NCBI RefSeq assembly: GCF_023091745.1
Contig: NC_068930.1
Span: 7,152,262 to 7,216,261 of the forward strand
DNA length: 64,000 nt
From: Budorcas taxicolor
Taxonomy: Eukaryota > Chordata > Mammalia > Artiodactyla > Bovidae
Reading direction: 5' to 3'
The notes below the pieces were generated by a model. That model worked only from the letters and a program-made list of their open reading frames with translations. It made no database searches and was not told the DNA's origin. This document shows, one piece after another, positions 36,050 to 48,500 of the stretch (positions are counted from its first letter, which is position 1; every line of letters starts with the position of its first letter). A program made the position numbers and the translations under genes.

Positions 36050-36076
36050 ACTATCTCTCTCCCTCTCTCTCTCTCT

Positions 36077-36120
<44 letters not shown>
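36050..36120. repeat. (CT)n(TG)n microsatellite
   Basis: Pyrimidine (ct)n run followed by about 20 tg units, inside the L1 3' UTR. Confidence 0.95.
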
Positions 36121-36121
<1 letters not shown>

Positions 36122-36488
36122 AAACTAATTAAGACCTACTGTGTAGCACAAGGAACTCTACTCAATATTCATAATAACATATATGGAGAAGAATCTAAAA
36201 AGGGGTGGATATATGTATACACATATATACTTTCACTTTCACTTTAGGGTACACCTGAAAATAACATAACATTGTAAATCAGTTGTACTCAGAAAAAAAA
36301 AAAAGGCTGTATGTTTTCTTTTTCCCTCTGTTTCCCTTTTTCTTCTGTAAAATAACAGCAGAAACTCAGTTCTTGGGGATCTGAATTAGAATCAGGGCAA
36401 GTGAATTTTTAGAAACTGTGGTTTTTAATAATGAGGCAGTAGTAAAGAGTGTTTGACAGAGTATTCAATTGAAACACGTCCCCTATAG

Positions 36489-36953
36489 CAACAGTTTCCA
36501 ACCTTTTTGGAAGCAGGGACCAGTTTCATGGAAGAAATTTTTCCACAGAAGAGAGCTGGGATATTGGTTTTGGGCAGATTCAAGCACATTACATTTATTG
36601 TTCACTTCATTTTGTATTATCACATTGTGATATACAGTGAAATGATTACACAACACAACATAATGCAGAATTATTGGGAACTCTGAGCTTGTTTTCCTAC
36701 AACTAGACAATCCCATCTGAGCGTGATGGGAGACAGTGACACCTGAAACATGTAGCTTATGTCCAAGTCTCCTCCAATATCTTGTTTTGGTTGCTATTAC
36801 TGCAAACAAACCTGCTTCAAAAAGATAGATAGAATCTTGGTAATGGAAACAGGCGTTTGAGTGCTTTTGTGGCAACATCACGATATTTCTCCTTGACTAT
36901 AATTAAGAACATATGGAGATTTGAAGTTGTCTTAAGCGTTTTAAAAATTAATT
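36489..36953 (-). pseudogene. hAT transposase C terminus and 3' terminal repeat
   Basis: The minus strand encodes the end of a ZBED5-like hAT transposase: TTSNLHMF, then KYRDVATKALKRLFPL (complement of about 36840-36890), then a block resembling EAGxxAxxATKTR, the conserved hAT dimerisation end. The non-coding tail follows and finishes in the terminal repeat at 36489. At least one frameshift separates the blocks. This part alone could pass for a short non-autonomous hAT copy, but it starts exactly where the transposase breaks off at 49634. Confidence 0.85.
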
Positions 36954-37090
36954 TTTTTCCTTCTGTGAATTATATTTTTACATTTTAATATAAGCTGAAT
37001 GAGATCTTTATTCAAAAGGAAATTTGATTATTTGTCTGTCACATTTGATTGCAAGTATTTTTCCTAGTTGTACATTTATTTTATTTTCAT
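36954..37090. other. Unresolved AT-rich junction sequence
   Basis: Lies between the hAT 3' part and the L1 3' end. Read on the minus strand, part of it (ttgcaatcaaatgtgacag) weakly resembles L1 ORF2. It could be a separate old L1 scrap or sequence carried at the L1 3' end. Confidence 0.4.
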
Positions 37091-37384
37091 ATAATTAAAA
37101 TATTTTTATAATTGAAAGATAATTGCTCTGCAATATTGTATTGGTTTCTGCCAAACATCAACATGAATCAGCCGTAAGTATACTTATGTGCCCTCCTTTT
37201 AAACCTCCCTCCTATCTCCCTCCCAGTCTCACTCCTCTAAGGTGTTACAGAGGAAATTCCCATTGACTATCAATTTTACATATGGTAATGTATATGATTC
37301 CTTGTTACTCTCGCCACATATCCCACCCTCTCCTTGCTCCCCTCCCCTGTCCATATCTATTCTTGATGTCTGTGTATCTATTGT

Positions 37385-37640
37385 GTGCTAAGTCACTTCA
37401 GTTGTGTCTGGCTCTTTGCAACCCTATGGATGTAGCCTACCAAGCTCCTCTGTCTGTGGGATTATCCAGGCAAGAATACTGGAAGGGGTTACCATGCCCT
37501 CCCTGCAGAGGATCTTCCCAACCTAGGGCTTGAACTGGCATCTCTTGATCTTCCTGACCCAGGGATCAAACCCATGTCTTCTACGTCTCCTGCATTGGTA
37601 GGCAGGTTCTTTATCAGTAGTTCCATGTAGGAAGCACACG
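37385..37640 (-). mobile_element. Bov-tA SINE in L1
   Basis: Antisense: 'gctaagtcacttcagttgtg' to 'gcattggtaggcaggttctt'. Somewhat longer than usual because of an extra block near 37535. Confidence 0.9.
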
Positions 37641-37905
37641 TTGCCCTGCAAATAGATTCATCAATATGATCATTATAGATTCCGTGCATATGAAATAATA
37701 TATGATATCTGTTTTTCTTTTTCTGACTTCCTTCACTCTGCAAAATAGGCTCTAGGTTCATCCACCTCATTAGAACTGACTCAAATGCACTCCGTTTTGG
37801 CTATTATGGGCTCCTATTATGGCTGAGTAATGTTCCATTGCATATATGTACCATAACTTCTTTACTCATTCATCTGATGATGGACATCTAGGATGCTTCC
37901 ATGTC

Positions 37906-38110
37906 CTGGTGGTGGTTTAGTCACTAAGTCGTGTCTGGCTCTTTGTGACCCCAAGGACTGTAGTCTGCCAACTCCTCTGTCCATGGGACTCTGCAGGCAA
38001 GAATACTGTCATTTCCTTCTCCAGGGGATCTTCTCAACCCAGGAATTGAACCCAGGTCTCCTGCATTGCAGGCAGATTCTTTTTACCAACTGAGCTACAA
38101 GAGAAGCTCA
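37906..38110 (-). mobile_element. Bov-tA SINE in L1
   Basis: Antisense copy starting ggtggtggtttagtcactaa and ending gagctacaagagaagctc. L1 ORF2 text continues on either side (gatgcttccatgtcct / agtcctatctattgt). Confidence 0.92.
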
Positions 38111-39540
38111 GTCCTATCTATTGTAAATACTGCTGTATCAATTTACATTCCATCCAGCAGTGGAAGAGGTTTCCCTATTCTCCACACCCTGTGGAGTATT
38201 TATTTGTGGATTTCTTGGTGATAGCCATTCTGACTGGTGTAAGATGATATCTCATGTGGCTTTGATGTTGAGCATCTTTTCATGTGTTTATTAGCCATCT
38301 GTATGTCTTTGGATAAATGTCTGTTTAGGTATTTTGCCTATTTTTTGATTGGCTGTTTGTTTTATGGGTAATAAGTTGTATGAACTGCTTGTATGTGTTG
38401 GAAATTAATGCTTTGTCAGTTGTTTTATTTGCTATTATTTTTTCCCATTATGAAGGCTGTCTTTTCACCATATTTATACTTTCCTTTGCTGTGCAAAAGC
38501 TTTCAGTTTAATTAGGTCCCACTTGTTTGTTTTCATTTTTATTTCCATTGGAGGTGGATCATGGGGGATCTTGCTGTGATTTATATCATAGAGTGTTATG
38601 CCTATGTTTTCCTCTAAGAACTTTATAGTTTCTGGTCTTATCAGAACTAGCTTAAGTCTTTAACCCATTTTATGTTTAATTTTGGGTATTGTATTAGGAA
38701 GTACTCCAATTTCATTTTTTTTTACATGTAGTTGTCCAGTTTCCAAGCAGCATTTATTGAAGAGGATATCATTGCCTCATAGTATGTTATTCCTTTGTAA
38801 AACTAAGTTGCCCCTTGGTGGTTAGGTTTTTCTCAAGATTGCTTTGGTTATTCAGGTCTTTTGTGCTTCCATATGAATTGTGACATTTTGGTCATATTTC
38901 TGTGTGAAGAGTGCCACTGGTAATTAGATAAGGATAGCATTGAATCTATAAATTCCATTTTGTAGTATAACCATTTTGGCAATATTGAGTCTTCCAACCT
39001 AGGGACGTGGAATATCTCTCCATTTCTTTATGTCATCCTTGATTTCTTTCATCAGTGTCTTATAGTTTTCTGGATACAGCTCTTTTGTCTCCTTGTTGTT
39101 GTTTAATCACTAACATGTGCTCAACTCTTTGCAACCCCATGAACTCAAATACCTCAGGTTTCTCTGTCCTTCACTATTTCCTTGAGCTGGCTCAAACTCA
39201 TGTCTGTTGAGTCAATGATGCTATCCAACCATCTCAACCTCTGTCGCTTCCTTTTCTTGTCCTCAATCTTTCCCAGAATCAGAGTCTTTCCCAACGAGTT
39301 GGCTCTTCACATCAGGTAGCCAAAGTATTGGAGCTTCAGCTGGAGCACCAGTCCTTCCAATGAATATTCAGGGTTGATTTCCTTTAGGATTCACTGGTTT
39401 GATTTCCTAGGGACTTTCAAGAGCCTTCTCCAGCACCACATTTCAAAAGTATCAATTCTTCAGCATTCAACCTTCTTTATACTTCAAGTCTCACATCCCT
39501 ACTTGACTACTGGAAAAACCATAGCTTTGACTTTACATAG

Positions 39541-40604
39541 TTTTGACTCCTGAGAAATCTGTATACAGGTCAGGAAGTAACAGAACTGGACATGAAACAA
39601 CAGACTGGTTCCAAAAAAGGAAAAGGAGTACCTCAAGGCTGTATATTGTCACCCTGCGTATTTAACTTATATGCAGAGTACATCATGAGAAACGTTGGGC
39701 TGGAAGAAGCACAAGCTGGAATCAAGATTGCCAGGAGAATTATCAATAACCTCAGATATGCAGATGACACCACCCTTATGGCAGAAAGCAAAGAACTAAA
39801 GAGCCTCTTGATGAAATTGAAAGAGGAGAGTGAAAAAGTTGGCTTAAAGCTCAACATTCAGAAAATTAAGATCATGGCATCTGGTCCCATCAGTTCATGG
39901 GAAACAGTGGAAAGAGTGTCAGACTTTATTTTTTGGGCTCCAAAATCACTGCAAATGGTGATTGCAGCCATGAAATTAAAAGACACTTTCTCCTTAGAAG
40001 GAAAGTTACGACTAATTTAGACAGTGTATTCAAAAGCAGAGACATTTCTTTGCCAACAAAGATCCATCTAGTCAAGGCTATGGGTTTTCCAGTGGTCATG
40101 TATGGATATGAGAGTTGGATTATAAAGAAAGTTTAGCACCGAAGAATTGATGCTTTTGAACTGTGGTGTTAGAGAAGACTCTTGAGAGTCCCTTGGACTG
40201 CAAGGAGATCCAGCAAGTCCATCTTAAAAGAGATCAGTCCTGAGTGTTCATTGGAAGGACTGATGTTGAAGCTGAGACTCCAATACTTTGGCCACTTGAT
40301 GTCTTCTTGTCTGGAGAATCCCAGGGACAGGGGAGCCTAGTGGGCTGCCATCTCTGGGGTCGCACAGAGTCAGACATGACTGAAGCGACTTAGCAGCAGT
40401 AGTAGATGTGAATAACTTACTCATTTGAAAAGACCCTGATGCTGGGAAAGATTGAAGGCAGGAGGAGAAGGGGACCTCAGAAGATGAGATGGTTGGGTGG
40501 TATCAACTCAGTGGACAGGAGTTTGGGTAAGCTCTGGGAGTTAGTGATGGACAGGGAGGCCTGGCTAAGAGTCGGACATGACTGAGCGACTGAACTGAAC
40601 TGAC
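39541..40604 (+). mobile_element. BovB nested in BovB, opposite orientation
   Basis: Sense BovB from mid-RT (gagaaatctgtatacaggtc) to the tail (actgaactga). 39592-40020 encodes GCILSPCVFNLYAEYIMRN and NNLRYADDTTLMAES. Imperfect flanks gactttacatag (39529-39540) and gactatacagac (40602-40613) look like the target duplication. It is split by a Bov-A2 unit at 40303-40405. Confidence 0.9.
40303..40405 (+). mobile_element. Bov-A2 monomer-sized SINE piece
   Basis: About 100 bp: 'gtctggagaatcccagggac' to 'cgacttagcagcagtagtag'. Fifth nesting level: hAT, L1, BovB, BovB, Bov-A2. Confidence 0.9.
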
Positions 40605-42256
40605 TATACAGACCTTTGTCAGCAAACTAATGTTTCTACTTTGTAATACACTGTCTAGTTTTATCATAGCTTTTCTTCCAAGGAGCATGTGTCTTTTAAT
40701 TTCATGACTATAGTCACTGTCCACATTGATTTTGGAGCTCGAGAAAATGAAGTCTGACACGGTTTTAACTTTCACCCCATCTATTTGCTATGAAGTTTTG
40801 GGACCCGTTGCCATGATCTTCGCTTTTTGAACATTGAGTTTTAAGTCACATTTTACATTCCCCTGTTTTACCTTCATCAAGAGACTCTTTAGTTCCTCTT
40901 CACTTTCTGCCATTAAAATGATATTGTCTGCATATCTGAGGTTGTTGACATTTTTCCTGGCAATCTTGATTCCAGCTTGTGAGTCATCCAGCCCAACATT
41001 TCGTATGATGTACTCTGTATAAAACTTCAATAAGCCAGAGTGACAATATGAAGCCTTGACATACTCCTTTCCCAATTTTGAGCCAATCCATTGTTCCATG
41101 TCCGGTTCTAACTGTTGCTTCTTGACTTGTACGCAGGTTTCTCAGGAGGCAGGTGATCTGGTTTTCCCATCTCTTCAAGAATATTCCACAGTTTGTTGTG
41201 ATCCACAGTCAACAGCTTTAGCATAGTCAATGAAGCAAAACTAGATGTTGTTTTGGAGTTCCTTTGCTTTTTCTTTGTTTCAGCAAATGATGACAATTTG
41301 ATCTCTGGTTCCTCTGCCTTTTCTAAATCCAGATTGTACATCTGGAAGTTTTCATTTCATGTACTGCTGAAGCCTAGTTTGAAGGATTTTGACCACTACT
41401 TTGCCAGCATGTGAAATAATTGCAATTGTGTGAATATTTGAACATTCTTTGGCATTGCCTTTCTTTGGGATTGGAGTGAAAACTGGTGTTTTCCAGTCCT
41501 GTGGTCACTACTTAGTTTTCCAAATTTGCTGGCATATTGACAGCAGTGCTTTAATAGCATCATCTTTTAGGATTTGAAATAGCTCAGATGGAATTCCATC
41601 ACCTCCACTAGCTTGTTCGTAGCAATACAAAGAATTCTTAGGTAGGTTTAGTCGTAGGTATCTTTTTCTTTTTGTTGAGATGGTAAATAGGTTGATTCCT
41701 TAATTTGTCTTTCTGATTTTTCACTGTTAGTGTATAAGAATGCAAGTGATTTCTGTGTGTTGATTTTGTATCCTGTGACTTTGCTAAATTCACTGATCAT
41801 CTCTAGTAATTTTCTGATAGCATCTTTAGAGTTTTCTACATAGTGTCACGTCATAGGCAGACAGAGAGAGTTTTACTTCTTTTCCAATCTGGATTCATTT
41901 TATTTCTTTTTCTTCTCTGATTGCCATAGCTAGGACTTCCAGAACTATGTTGGGCAATAGTTATGAGAGTTGGCACGCTTGTCTTGTTCCTGATCTTAGG
42001 GGGAATGCTTTCAGTTTTTGACCATTGAGAATAACATTCACTGTGAGTTTTTTATATGTGGCCTTTCTTGTATTGAGGTAGATTCCCTCTATGACTGATT
42101 TTTGAAGAGTTATTATTATAAATGAGTGCTGAATTTTGTCAAAGGTTTTCCCACTATCTATTGAGATTATCGTATGCTTTTAGCTTTGAATTTTTAATAT
42201 GGTGTAGCACATTAATTGATTTTAGTATATTGAAGAATCCTTGCATCCCTATGACA

Positions 42257-42794
42257 AACCCTTGGAAGAAAAGTTATGACTGACCTAGGCAACATATTAA
42301 AAAGACATTACTTTGCCAACAAAGGTCCATCTAGTCAAGGCTATGGTTTTTCCAGTGGTCATGTGTGGATGTGAGAGTTGGACTATAAAGAAAGTTGAGC
42401 GGTGAAGAATTGATGCTTTTGAACTGTGGTGTTGGAGAAGACTCTTGAGAGTCCCTTGGACTGCAAGGAGATCCAACCAGTCCATCTTAAAGGAGATCAG
42501 CCCTAAGCATTCATTGGAAGGACTGATGTTGAAGCTGAAACTCCAGTACTTTGGCCACCTGATGCGAAGAACTGCCTCACTGGAAAAGACCCTGATGCTG
42601 GGAAAGATTGAAGGTGGGAGGAGAAGGGGACGACAGAGGATGAGATGGTTGGATGGCATCACCGGGTCAATGGACATGAATTTGAGTAAACTCTGGGAGT
42701 TGGTGATGGACAGGGAAGCCTGGCATGCTGCCGTCCATGGGGTCGCAAAGAGCTGAACACCACTGAGTAACTGAGCTGAACTGAACTGAACTGA
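42257..42794 (+). mobile_element. BovB 3' part in L1
   Basis: Sense BovB from 'cttggaagaaaagttatgac' to the tail (ctgaactgaactgaactga). 42445-42756 encodes 103 open codons of the C-terminal region (RVPWTARRSNQSILKEIS; LEKTLMLGKIEGGRRRGRQR). Confidence 0.93.
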
Positions 42795-43181
42795 TGACAG
42801 TGTGTGATCTTTTTAATGTACTGTTGAATTCTGTTTGCTAGGAGTTTGTTGAGGATCTCACATCTATGTTCATCAGTGATATTGGCTTGTACTTTTCTTT
42901 TCCTGTGTGCTGTCTTTGTCTGGTTTTGGTATCAGCATGATGGTGGCCTCGTAGAATGAGTTTGGAAGTGCTCCTTGCTCTACAATTTTTTGAAAGAGTT
43001 TGGGGTTTTGTTGTTAGAAGCATTTTGATCACAGTTTCTATGTCAGTGATTTCAATGCTTGTATCTGGCTTGTTCATAATTTCTATTTCACCCTGATTCA
43101 GTCTTGGAAGGTCAAACTTTTCAAGAAATCAGTCCATTTCTTTTAGGTTACCCAATTTATTGGCATATATTGCTTTTCTCT

Positions 43182-43453
43182 GGAGAAGGCAATGGCACCC
43201 CACTCCAGTGCTCTTGCCTGGAAAATCCCATGGGTGGAGGAGCCTGGTGGGCTTCAGTCCGTGGGGTCGCTAAGAGTCAGACACGACTGAGCGACTTCAC
43301 TTTCACTTTTCACTTTCATGCATTGGAGAAGGAAACGGCAACCCACTCCAGTGTTCTTGCCTGGAGAATCCCAGGGATGGGGGAGCCTGGTGGGCTGCCG
43401 TCTCTGGGGTCACACAGAGTCAGACACGACTGAAGTGACTTAGCAGTAGCATT
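43182..43453 (+). mobile_element. Bov-A2 SINE in L1
   Basis: Sense dimer (ggagaaggcaatggcacccc; gagaaggaaacggcaaccc) ending 'gacttagcagtagca'. Flanking ttgcttttctct (about 43170-43181 and 43452-43463) is the target duplication. Confidence 0.94.
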
Positions 43454-45599
43454 GCTTTTCTCTCGTGCCCTCTAGTTTTTTCATTTCTAATTTTGCTGAT
43501 TTGATTGTTCTCAATTTTTTTCTTGGTAAATCTAGCTAATGATTTGTCAATTTTGTTTGTCTTCTCAGAGAACCAGCTTTTAGCTTTAGTTTTTACTACT
43601 GTTTCCTTCATTTCTTCTTCATTTATTTCTGCTCTGATTTTTATGATTTCTTTCCTACTAACTTTAGGGTTTTCTTGCTCTTCTTTTTCCAGTTGTTTTA
43701 GGTGTAAATTCAGGCTGCCTATTTGATATTTTTCTTGTGTCTTAACATAGGGTTGTATTGCTATAAAGTTCCTTTAGAAATGCTTCCATTGCATCCCATA
43801 GATTTTGAGTTGCTGTGTTTTCATTGTCATTTATTTCTAGGAAATTTTTTTCCCTTTTGATTTCTTCAGTAACCTGTTCATTATTTAGAAATGTATTGTT
43901 ATTCTCCATGTTTTTTTTTTAACATATTTCCCCCCCATAATTGATACCTAGTCTCATAGCGTTATAGTCAGAAAAGATGCTTGATCACAATTTCAGTTTT
44001 CTTAAACTTACTGAGGTTAGATTTATGACCCAAGGTGTGATCTATCCTGGAAAATATTCCATGTGCACTTGAGAAGAAAGTGTATTCTTCTGCATTTGGA
44101 TGGAATGTTCTAAAGATATCAATTAGTTCCATCTGGCCCAATATATCATTGAAAGCTTGTGTTTCCTTATTAATTTTCTGTTTTGATGATCCACTATCCA
44201 CTGGTGTTAAGTGGGTTTTAAGTTACCCTACTATTATTGTGTTACTGTCAATTTCTCATTTATGTCTGTTAGTGTCTGTCTAATGTAGTGAGGTGCTTCT
44301 ATGTTGGGTACATAAATATTTGCAATTGTTACATCTTCCTCTGGGATTGATCCCTTGATCATTATGCAATATCCTTCCTTATCTCTTGTAATATTCTTTA
44401 TTTTAAGGTCTATTTTGTTTGATATGAGAATTGCTACTCTGGCTTTCTTTCTATTTCCATTTGTGTGGAATTTCTTTTTCTATCCTGCCACTTTCAGTGT
44501 GTATGTGTCTCTAGGTCCAAAGTGGGTCTCTTGTAGACCAAATATATATGGGTCTTGTTTTATATCCATCCAGTTATTCTGTGTCTTTTAGGTAGAGGAT
44601 TTAATCCATTTCCTTTAAAAGTAATTGTTTATATATATTCCTATTGCAATTTTCTTAATAGTTTGTAGTTTGTTTTTGGAGCTCTTTTCCTTCTCTTGTG
44701 TTCTTTATCTATTTAAGTACCTTTAACATGTGTTGTAAAGCTGCTTTGGTGGTACTAAATGCCCTTAAATTTTGCTTCTCTGTAAAGCTTATTATTTCTT
44801 CATAAATTTTGCTGGGTAGAGTAATCTGGTTGTAAATTTTCCCCTTTCAGTACTGTAAATATATCCTGCCATTCCCTTTTGGATTGCGGAATTTCTGCTG
44901 AAAGATCAGCTATTAATCAATATGATTTCCTTTGTAAGTTACTTGCTACTTTTCCTTTGCTGCTTTTAATAGTCTTTGTATTTAATCTTTGTTAGTTGAT
45001 TAGTATATATCTCAGCATGATCCTCTTTGGATTTATCCTCTACCAGAATTTCCTATGTTGGGGAACTTTTTGACTGTAATCGCTTCAAAACATTTTTCAC
45101 ACCATTTCTTTTTCTCTTCTTCTTCTGGGACCTCTATAATTCAAATATTGATGCATTTAATTTTGTTCCAGAGGTCTCTGAGACTATCCTCAGTTCTTTT
45201 TATTCCTTTTCCTTTATTCTGCTCTTTGACAGTTATTTGCACCATTCTGTCTTCCAGCTCACTTATGAGTTCTTCTGTCTCAGATATTCTGCTATTGATT
45301 CCTTCTACAGTATTTTTGATTTCAGTAATTGTGTTATTTGTCTCTGTTTATTCTTTATTTCTTCTAGGTCCTTGTTAAATGTGTTAATTGATTCTTGTAT
45401 TTTATCCATTCTATTTCCAAGGTTTTGGATCGTCTTTGCTATCATTACTCTGAATCTTTTTCAGGCAGTTTGCTTGTTTCCTTTTTGTTTGTTTGGTCTT
45501 ATGTGCTTTTGGCTTGTTCCTTCATTTGCATGATATTTCTCTGCCTTTTCCTTTTTTTCTTTTTGTGTTTGAGGTATCCTTTTCCCAGCCTTCAAGGTC

Positions 45600-48500
45600 A
45601 GATGTCTTCTTCCCTTTGGTTTCTGCCTTTGGTGAGTGAGGTTGGTCCAGTGGTTTGTGTAGGCTTTGTGTTGGATGTGACTTGTGCTTGCATTCTGGTG
45701 GGAAGAGGTGGCACTTTTCTTCTCCCTCTGGTGGGCAGGGCTGTGTGAGGTGGTAATCCTGCTTCTGTTGCTTGGATTTGTGCTTCTGTTTTGTTTGTTG
45801 CTTGGGTGAGGTGTCCTACACTGAGTACTGCCAACAATTGGGTGATGCCAAGTCTTGTATACAGGTGGAGGCCTCTGTGAGAGTTCTCAGTAATTAATAC
45901 TCTCTGAGGTTAGGCGTTTTCTGGCAGCCTTGGGTCTTGAAGTCAGCACTCCCACTCCAAAGGCTCAGGGGCTGATCTATGGCTAGGGAACTGAGATTCC
46001 ACAGGTGGTTTGTTATGGCATTAAAGGGGATTAAAACAAACACACAAAACCAAAAAACAAAACAAGAAACAAAAGACAAACTCCAGACAAATGGCAAATA
46101 CAAAATCAGGCAAATAATAACAAAAATAATGGAATATACACAAATATATGCACACATAAACAAAACCAAAAGAGTCCAAAAAAGAAAGTACGAGAGATAG
46201 ACCACCAAAAATGATATCAACCAGTTCAAAAACAACAACAAAATAAACTAACTAAAGTGCAAACTGGAAAACAAAGCCAAAGCATAGTGCCAACTGGGGA
46301 ATAAAGCAACAAAAGTGAATCCAACTAACAAACATGGTGAGAACAAGAAAAGGAAGGAAAGAAAGAAAGAATAGAAAAGCAAAGTTAAATAGAAATAGAT
46401 AAAAAGATTTATGTATATTAAAAATAACTACAAGAAAAGCAAACAAAATAATAAATATTAAGAAAGTAATGAATTAAAAAAATAAAAAATAAGCAAACCC
46501 CCCACAGAACCACATAAGACCAATGTAGAGGCAGAGTATATAAAGGAAATCAAACAAAAGTGAAAGTGAAAGTCATGTCTGACTCTTTGCGACCCCTTGG
46601 TCTATACAGTCCATGGGATTCTCCAGGCCAGAATGCTGGAGTGGGTAGCCATTCTCTTCTCCAGGGGATCTTCCCAACCCAAGGATCAAACCCAGGTCTC
46701 CCACATTTCAGGCAGATTCTTTACCAGCTGAGCCGCCAGAAAACCCCAAAAATACTGGAATGGGTAACCTATCCTTTTTCCATCAGATCTTCCCAACCCA
46801 GGAATTGAACCAGGGTCTTCTGCATTGCAGGTGGATTCTTTACTAGCTGAGCTACCAGGGAAGCACAAGGAAATTAAAAAGTTAAAATTGCGATATAAAA
46901 AAAATCTCAAAATCTATAGATTTAATAGTTCTACTAAATCAACAACTACAGAAATAGAGGGGGAAAAAAGAGAAGTAAAAAATCGATAAGCAACTAAAGA
47001 ACAACTCAAAAGAGAATAATTATAAAGATTTTTCTTGGTTCTCAGCTGTCAGATTCCTTTCCCTTTCTGTGGGTCACAGGCTATTTCACATCTGTAGGCT
47101 GCCCTTCAATACTGAGCTGATCTCTGGACCTGCTGTGGGTGCAGCTCAGACTCTAATCTGGTCCTACTCCTGCATTTTCTTTCCTCCAGTGTCTACAGCT
47201 GCCAGAGCTAGTGCATTTTCTTTTATGGGAATTCTCATTGACCTTTTATATATTCCATAAGCACAGAGTCTGCCTAGTTGATCATATGAATTTAATCTAT
47301 AGTTTGTACAGCTGGTGGGAAGGTTTGGGTCCTCTTCTTTAGCCACATGGCCCCTGGGTTTCTGTTGTGTTTTTTATCTCCACTTCTGCATGTGAGTCGT
47401 CCACACAGGTTTGGTCATGAGGCTGCTCTGGAGACTTGGGTCTGCCCCAATGAGGACTAGGTATGAGGGTGGTGCAACTGCTTGGATCGCAGAGACCCTG
47501 GCAGAACCAGGTACTTAGGGGCGCTGTTGGCTAGGGAAGCATGAAACAATGTGTTCTTGAGGCTTTCTCTAGCCTCTGGTAGCTCTGTCCCAGTGGGGAT
47601 CAAGCGTGGATGTGGCATGGTTGCTTGGATCATGGAGACCCTGGCAATGCCAGGTACACAGGGGTGAGAGCAGCTACTGTCACAGGAGATATGGTGATAT
47701 TAGGAATTTTTCTAGACTCTGGCAGCTCTGCCCCAATGAGAATTGAGCATTGAGGTGATGCAGCTGCTTGGATCACTGGGACCCTGGTGAAGCCAAGTGT
47801 GCGGGGATACTGATTACCTCAGCCACAGGAGCTATGACCCTATTCAAGTATTTTCTAACCTCTGGCAACTGGAAATCAGAAGGCCTCTTTGGCTGGTGCC
47901 TCTCTGTTGCTTGGCCCATTCAGGCACTCAAAGGGCTCTCCTGACTGGGGCCCTTCTCTATTGCTCAGCATGTCAGGCACTTAAATGGCCACCCTGGGAG
48001 GGTCCTTCTCTCCTGCTCCAAACAATAGAGACCAGCCTTTCTGTGGTCTTTCTCTGTTTTTCAGCTGCCAGTGATGGCATGTGGGGAGAGGCTACAGTGA
48101 TGGCTCCACCCTCTGTGTGTGACTCAGCAACATAGTCTTGCCTCCTTGGCTGCCTGGTTTTCCTCCATAGGCATTTCTCACCACAATCTCCTCCCTCACA
48201 TTCTCTTGGGCCATCTCCCCATAATTAACAGAAGACCTCACCCTGGGATTGTTCCCAGCTGCTGCACTTTCTAGAGGACTTGTGTCCCTGTCCATGGTCT
48301 GTGTGATTCTCATTCTATTCAGACTGTCACAAATCAGCTGCTTCCCTCTCCAACAGCCTCAAATGCTTCTCATTTGTCCTAAACCATTGCCCTGATGTGG
48401 GGATCTCACCCCTGCTTCAGTTCCCCTACCCCCCAGGTGCAGGTCTAATCCGTCTCACTCTCCTCTTTCTCTCCACCCTTCCGTCACACTACTGAGTTTT

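Larger units (their letters stand above)
33990..36304 (+). mobile_element. L1 3' half with 5' inversion
   Basis: 33990-34905 is antisense ORF2; the minus strand at 34328-34633 includes ENNGIGGIRLPDFKVYYKAT-like text. 34918-36304 is sense ORF2 C terminus and 3' UTR, ending in 12 A at 36293-36304. The end of the antisense part (33990 side) and the start of the sense part are neighbouring positions in L1, so this is one twin-primed insertion. It contains a younger L1 tail (34285-34500), a Bov-tA (35667-35884) and microsatellites. Confidence 0.88.
39093..41633 (-). mobile_element. BovB in L1, itself split by an inverted BovB
   Basis: Outer copy, antisense: 39093-39540 is the BovB 3' end, and 40605-41633 continues from the same point (ctatacagacctttgtc) to the pre-RT region (gatggaattccatcacctcc). 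The minus strand encodes RT text at 40788-41099 (NNLRYADNIILMAES, with the YADD motif altered to YADN). An opposite-strand BovB occupies 39541-40604. Confidence 0.9.

Noticed and set aside
36489..36953. An independent short hAT MITE
   Set aside because: It carries transposase C-terminal coding text that continues the broken transposase at 49634, and its outer 8 bp match the flank at 52150.
45027..45748. Plus-strand open frames of 107-168 codons rich in Phe, Leu and Ser that look like membrane proteins
   Set aside because: They are exactly antisense to the L1 ORF1 coiled-coil region; the composition follows from A-rich L1 sense sequence.
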